Assembly: GCA_947481595.1 (NCBI GenBank)
Contig: CANKHC010000009.1
Location: 1-36,094 of the forward strand
DNA length: 36,094 nt
Origin: Fidelibacterota bacterium
Lineage (GTDB): Bacteria > Pseudomonadota > Alphaproteobacteria > Rhodospirillales > Rhodospirillaceae
Reading direction: 5' to 3'
Shown: in pieces, positions 32,467 through 36,094 of the stretch
How the letters are laid out: every line of letters starts with the position of its first letter
Numbering within the stretch: the stretch's first letter is position 1
Translations under genes and position numbers: made by a program
Notes under the pieces: model-generated
What the model was told of the DNA's origin: nothing
What the model saw: only the letters and a program-made list of their open reading frames with translations
The model's database searches: none

Positions 32467-33663
32467 CTATAACGCCAGCGCGTCGCGGCGTTGGGCGTTC
32501 TGCAGGCGTTGCAGACACATCTCGACGCCCGCGCGCATCAAGTCGACGTCCACGCGGAAATCGGCCAGCTCGTTGTTGCCGTACATGTTGAGACGCACGA
32601 CTCCCGGGGTTTCCACCAGGTCGCAGTCGACGCGTTCGTAAACCTGACGCAACACCAGGGCCGAGCCGACGCCGCCCCAGAAGCCCGTGCCGATGTTGCG
32701 TGGTGCGAGCAACAGCGTCGTGCAATGCTCGGGGGCAAAATGCGCCAGCACACAGCTGGCACCGGCGGCGTACACCACGATTTCGGCACCGGCGATGGTC
32801 TCGACCTGCTCGCGCGCACTCATGCTGCCGAGCAGCGGAAATTCAAACCCGAAGTCCGCCAGCACGGCCTTGACCGCATCCTCGTTGACGATCTTGCGGA
32901 ACTTGGCACCCTCGCGGCCGGCGTAGATCCGCCGGCGGCGGTGGATCGGCGCGCCGCCGATGGAGGCAAACGTCTTGAACCGCAGCCAATGCAGTCCCGC
33001 CGCCCAGAAGCGGAAGACCCCTTTGGTGTCGCGGTAGTGGCAACACGAGGAGACCCAGGCCTTGCGGTAGGCGGGCGGGTTCACGATCGGCACGCGGCGG
33101 ATCAAATGCCGCGGCACGCCCATCATTTCGATGAACCCCAGCCAGCGTTCGGGCAATTCCTCGTAGACGATCACCGGCAGCTTGCCGACGATCCCGAAGG
33201 GCTCAAAACAGGCCAGGCGGTTGGGAAACTCGAAAATGAAGTGCCCGAAGTTCGGCGCATTGTTCAGATGGTACCAGTCGCCGTTGCTACGGTCGGTCCA
33301 CATGCCGCCGATATGGATGCATTCCTCCTCGACATAGCTTTGGAAGAACGTCGCGCCGCGCTCGGCGACAAAGGCCTGGAATTCTTTGAGCCCCATCTCA
33401 TTGATGTTCTGGCTCGACTGCAGATGGAAAACGACCCGGCCGTCTTTGGTCACGATGTTGGTGTGGTCGAGGACCTGCACGTCGTTGAGCTGGCCGGCGC
33501 AGACATAGGCCGCGCTGAGCGCCAGTGGCTCGGCGGCGCCTAAGCGCCGGCGCGGAACCTCCATGTCGCCGTCGTCGTAGGCGAGTTCCAGAAAGGGGCT
33601 GCCCTGTTCGGCGCACAACGCCTTGATTGTCGTCAGTGCACCCGCCACGTCCCTGCCCCGCAA
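32467..33663 (-). CDS. GT61 family (DUF563) glycosyltransferase
   Basis: A 398-residue protein. The region about 110-375 fits glycosyltransferase family 61: HLNNAPNFGHFIFEFPNRLACF (conserved Asn-x-x-His-F), RRRRIYAGREGAKFRKIVNED, FEFPLLGSMSAREQVETIAGAEIVVYAAGA and a C-terminal segment with the invariant glycine-rich loop. Members add sugars to surface polysaccharides, so a lipopolysaccharide or capsule role is likely. The first usable codon is TTG at 33663 with a GGGG site; GTG at 33648 is possible. It lies downstream of the petABC terminator on the same strand. Confidence 0.85.
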   Translation of the reverse strand: MRGRDVAGALTTIKALCAEQGSPFLELAYDDGDMEVPRRRLGAAEPLALSAAYVCAGQLNDVQVLDHTNIVTKDGRVVFHLQSSQNINEMGLKEFQAFVAERGATFFQSYVEEECIHIGGMWTDRSNGDWYHLNNAPNFGHFIFEFPNRLACFEPFGIVGKLPVIVYEELPERWLGFIEMMGVPRHLIRRVPIVNPPAYRKAWVSSCCHYRDTKGVFRFWAAGLHWLRFKTFASIGGAPIHRRRRIYAGREGAKFRKIVNEDAVKAVLADFGFEFPLLGSMSAREQVETIAGAEIVVYAAGASCVLAHFAPEHCTTLLLAPRNIGTGFWGGVGSALVLRQVYERVDCDLVETPGVVRLNMYGNNELADFRVDVDLMRAGVEMCLQRLQNAQRRDALAL

Positions 33664-33720
33664 TGATGAACCCCGTGCGAAAGTATAGAGGCCGGACGAT
33701 TCCTTGGCTTGCTCAAAACA

Positions 33721-33751
33721 AAAACGCCGGCCCCATGAGGACCGGCGTTTT
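33721..33751 (-). terminator. Rho-independent terminator of the petABC operon
   Basis: A perfect 10-bp stem AAAACGCCGG / CCGGCGTTTT with an 11-base loop. The arms end in A4/T4, so it works in both directions. It begins 22 bases past the petC stop and would stop the bc1 transcript before the GT61 gene. Confidence 0.85.
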
Positions 33752-33773
33752 GCATTTCAGACGTCACTTCCGC

Positions 33774-34529
33774 TTAGTGCGGGATGTTCTTCCACATCCG
33801 GCGCTTGGCGAAGTAGGCCAGCACCGCAAAGATGAAGGCATAGAGGGTGACGCGTAGGCCGGTCGAATGGCGCTGTTCCAGCTTGGGCTCGGCGGCCCAG
33901 TGCAGGAACGCGGTCACGTCCTTGGCGATCGCGGCGGCGGTGGTGGGCGACCCATCGGCGTAGGTCACCTTGCCGTCCTCGATCTGCCGGTCCATGGCGA
34001 TCTGGTGGCCGGGGAAGAACTTGTTGTAGTGCATGCCGGGCGCCATCTCGACGCCGGCCGGCGGGTTCTCGTAGCCCAGCAGCAGATTGTAGACGTAGTC
34101 AGGGCCGCCATCGCGCGCCTTGGTCATCAGCGAGAGGTCGGGCGGCAACGCACCGCCGTTGGACACACGCGCCAGCGCGTCGTTGGCGTAGGGCTTCGGG
34201 ATGTGGTCCGAAGGCAGCGCCTTGCGCTTGAACATGTCGCCTTCGTCGTTCGGGCCGGCCTCGACCTCGTATTCCGCGGCCAGCGACTTGATCTGGGCTT
34301 CGCTGTAGCCCAGGTCTTCGAGGTTGCGGAAGGACAGGTACTGTACCGCATGGCAGTTGGCGCAGACTTCCTTGTAGACCTGGAAGCCGCGTTGCAGCTG
34401 CTGGCGGTCGAACTTGCCGAGCACGCCGTCGAAGCTCCATTGCCCCTTCGGAATCTCGATATGTTCAGCAGCAACAGCAGGCAAGCTCAGTGCAGTGGCG
34501 GCGATGCTCGCCAGAATGATCTTTTTCAT
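33774..34529 (-). CDS. petC: Cytochrome c1 of the bc1 complex
   Basis: A 251-residue subunit that passes electrons from the Rieske protein to cytochrome c. A signal peptide (about 1-21, ending LSLPAVAA) is followed by the heme c site CANCH at 56-60. A Met ligand probably lies in PGHQIAMDRQI, and a C-terminal membrane anchor (VTLYAFIFAVLAYFAKRR) ends the protein. The gene starts 5 bp after the petB stop. An upstream in-frame extension of 125 codons overlaps petB and has no cytochrome features. The terminator follows 22 bp downstream. Confidence 0.97.
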   Translation of the reverse strand: MKKIILASIAATALSLPAVAAEHIEIPKGQWSFDGVLGKFDRQQLQRGFQVYKEVCANCHAVQYLSFRNLEDLGYSEAQIKSLAAEYEVEAGPNDEGDMFKRKALPSDHIPKPYANDALARVSNGGALPPDLSLMTKARDGGPDYVYNLLLGYENPPAGVEMAPGMHYNKFFPGHQIAMDRQIEDGKVTYADGSPTTAAAIAKDVTAFLHWAAEPKLEQRHSTGLRVTLYAFIFAVLAYFAKRRMWKNIPH

Positions 34530-34534
34530 GGCTT

Positions 34535-35761
34535 TCACTCCGCCGGGCTCGGTTGGATGACGGCTTGGCTGATGCTGGCGGGCAACGGTTTGGGCGTCTC
34601 GAGCCAACCGATCACCGGCATGATCACCAAGAAGTGCAGGAAGTACCAGGCCGTGCCGATCAGGCCGATGGTCGGGATGATGCCTTCCGCCGGCTTCATG
34701 CCGACATATCCGAGCACCAGCACGTCGATGAACCAGAGCAAGAAGAACACGCGGAACACCGGGCGGAAATTGCCCGAGCGCACGCGGCTGGTATCGAGCC
34801 AAGGCAGCGCGAAGAGGATGAGGATCGAGCCGAACATGGCAATGATGCCGATCAGCTTGTTCGGGATCGAGCGCAGGATGGCGTAGAACGGCAGGTAGTA
34901 CCATTCCGGCACGATATGCTCAGGCGTCTGCAGCGGGTTGGCTTTGACGTAGTTGACCGCCTCACCCAGCGCATTCGGGAACCAGAACACGGCGATGAAG
35001 TAGATCACCACGAAGACGCCGAGGCCGAAGATGTCCTTCATCACGTAGTAGGGGAAGAAGGGGATCTTGTCGGCCGGCGCCGCATCGATGCCGAGCGGGT
35101 TGTTGGCCCCCGGGACATGCAGCGCCCAGACATGCAGGAAGATCAGGCCGACGATGACGAACGGCAGCAGGTAGTGCAGCGAGAAGAAGCGGTTCAGCGT
35201 CGGGTTGTCGACCGAGAAGCCGCCCCACAGCAACGTGACGATCTGCTGGCCGACGACAGGCACCGCGGAGAAGAAGTTGGTGATGACGGTGGCACCCCAG
35301 AAGCTCATCTGGCCCCAGGGCAGCACGTAGCCTAGGAAGGCGGTGGCCATCATGGCGAGATAGATCAAGAGGCCGATCCACCACAACACTTCGCGCGGGC
35401 TCTTGTAGGAGCCGTAGTACATGCCGCGGAAGATGTGGATGTAGACGACGATGAAGAAGAAGCTGGCACCGTTCATGTGCATATAGCGGATCAGCCAGCC
35501 GTTGTTGACGTCGCGCATGATGCGCTCGACGCTGTCGAACGCGAGGCTGACGTGCGGCGTGTAATGCATCGCCAGGAAGATCCCGGAGAAGATCATCACC
35601 GCCAGCATGAACATCGCCAGCGAGCCGAAATTCCACCAGTAGTTCAGGTTGCGCGGCACCGGGTATTTGGTGCCCAGCGAATGATCGAGCCAGCTGACGA
35701 TCGGCAGGCGCTGTTCGTGCCACTCGTAGGCTTTACGCCAGGCGCTTTTTTCCATGCTCAT
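34535..35761 (-). CDS. petB: Cytochrome b of the bc1 complex
   Basis: A 408-residue integral membrane subunit with two b hemes and the Qo/Qi quinone sites. Eight or so membrane helices are visible. Heme ligand histidines lie in the second helix ([19 protein letters not shown]) and fourth ([17 protein letters not shown]). The Qo-site PEWY motif appears as [13 protein letters not shown]. [22 protein letters not shown] is also typical of the family. It ends 5 bp before petC and starts about 10 bp after petA. Full length and all key motifs are present. Confidence 0.97.
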   Translation of the reverse strand: MSMEKSAWRKAYEWHEQRLPIVSWLDHSLGTKYPVPRNLNYWWNFGSLAMFMLAVMIFSGIFLAMHYTPHVSLAFDSVERIMRDVNNGWLIRYMHMNGASFFFIVVYIHIFRGMYYGSYKSPREVLWWIGLLIYLAMMATAFLGYVLPWGQMSFWGATVITNFFSAVPVVGQQIVTLLWGGFSVDNPTLNRFFSLHYLLPFVIVGLIFLHVWALHVPGANNPLGIDAAPADKIPFFPYYVMKDIFGLGVFVVIYFIAVFWFPNALGEAVNYVKANPLQTPEHIVPEWYYLPFYAILRSIPNKLIGIIAMFGSILILFALPWLDTSRVRSGNFRPVFRVFFLLWFIDVLVLGYVGMKPAEGIIPTIGLIGTAWYFLHFLVIMPVIGWLETPKPLPASISQAVIQPSPAE

Positions 35762-35771
35762 GTGTGTGCTC

Positions 35772-36094
35772 CTAGCCGATCAGGACGGTTGTGTCGGTGA
35801 GGAACTTGTAGGGCGGCACGTGCAGGTTCAGCGGTGCGGGCCCTTTGCGGATGCGTCCGGAGGTGTCGTAGACCGAACCGTGGCACGGGCAGAACCAGCC
35901 GCCGAATTCACCGCGCGGCTCGGTCGCTTTCACGCCCTGGGGGATGCAGCCGAAGTGCGTGCAGCTGCCTTCGAGCACCAGAAACTGTTCCTTGCCTTTG
36001 GTGACGCGCTGGTCGTCGGTCTGCGGGTCGCGCAGTTCGGAGACGTTCACCTTGCGCGCCGCGTCGATCTCGGCGGCGGTGCGGTGGGCGATGA
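35772..36094 (-). CDS. petA: Rieske iron-sulfur subunit of the bc1 complex, N-terminus outside window
   Basis: The visible 107 residues are the C-terminal soluble domain, and the N-terminal anchor lies past the right edge. Both cluster boxes are present: SCTHFGCIP (box I) and [21 protein letters not shown] (box II, described in full by its Cys-Pro-Cys-His and following turn). Box I usually reads CTHLGC; here the leucine is Phe. The transcript direction places petA first in a petABC operon. The stop is TAG at 35772-35774, 10 bp from petB. Confidence 0.95.
   Translation of the reverse strand, partial: IAHRTAAEIDAARKVNVSELRDPQTDDQRVTKGKEQFLVLEGSCTHFGCIPQGVKATEPRGEFGGWFCPCHGSVYDTSGRIRKGPAPLNLHVPPYKFLTDTTVLIG

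Noticed and set aside
34530-34904. 125-codon N-terminal extension of petC
   Set aside because: It overlaps petB in another frame; the signal peptide beginning at 34529 fixes the real start.
1-36094. Defence island, prophage, CRISPR array or transposon
   Set aside because: No nuclease/toxin pairs, integrases, transposases, phage structural genes or regularly spaced repeats were seen; all clear genes are chromosomal core or envelope types.
1-36094. tRNA or rRNA genes
   Set aside because: No cloverleaf-like stretch with a GTTCRANYC T-arm or rRNA consensus was noticed in the intergenic regions.

Overview
The window is a gene-dense, GC-rich stretch of an alphaproteobacterial chromosome. Evidence for this is the petABC (Rieske, cytochrome b, cytochrome c1) operon, the uvrC-pgsA-moaD-moaE neighbourhood, the ilvE / MarR / OmpR-type regulator / sensor kinase block, UbiK, a COQ9-like protein, an NDUFAF7/MidA methyltransferase, GANTC (CcrM-type) sites in intergenic DNA and an alphaproteobacterial-style palindromic intergenic repeat. 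I cannot fix the genus. Nearly every gene is a chromosomal housekeeping or envelope gene. I see no phage, integrase, IS element, CRISPR array, tRNA or rRNA.

Layout. 1-4.4 kb: the end of a DUF1800 gene and a Tat-exported DUF1501 gene, convergent with a cytochrome c-FTR1 iron permease fusion. 4.5-7.6 kb: a small secreted protein, then two convergent genes with abutting stop codons, an agmatine-deiminase-like protein that lacks the catalytic residues and a membrane-anchored PotF-like binding protein with an altered ligand pocket. 7.7-8.9 kb: a pteridine-reductase-like SDR with folB. 8.9-9.4 kb: the only gene-free stretch over 300 bp, with a DnaA-box dyad and GANTC sites. 9.4-14.1 kb: uvrC, pgsA, moaD, moaE, with an inverted TPR-methyltransferase gene between moaD and moaE. 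14.2-18.5 kb: ilvE, divergent from a MarR regulator, response regulator, histidine kinase and TPR protein. 18.6-22.0 kb: a minus-strand run read in the order ubiK, ybjN-like, proC, COQ9/TetR-like, DUF817. 22.0-27.7 kb: hldD, lgt, midA-like, pgeF and a lipoprotein with overlapping start/stop codons, then prs. 27.8-32.1 kb: an unknown secreted cysteine-containing protein, a HAD-IB phosphatase, then rplY(ctc)-pth-ychF. 32.1-36.1 kb: a VOC protein, a GT61 glycosyltransferase and petABC, which runs off the right edge.

Working together: several blocks are known functional groups. These are MoaD/MoaE (molybdopterin synthase), L25/Pth/YchF (translation), HldD/Lgt (envelope), PetABC (bc1 complex) and SDR/FolB (pterins). 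The least conventional part is 5.2-7.5 kb, where two polyamine-family proteins have both lost the residues that define polyamine chemistry. No complete undescribed system can be demonstrated from the sequence alone; that pair is the best candidate for an uncharacterised one. All family assignments come from motif reading and memory of the families; no database search was run.
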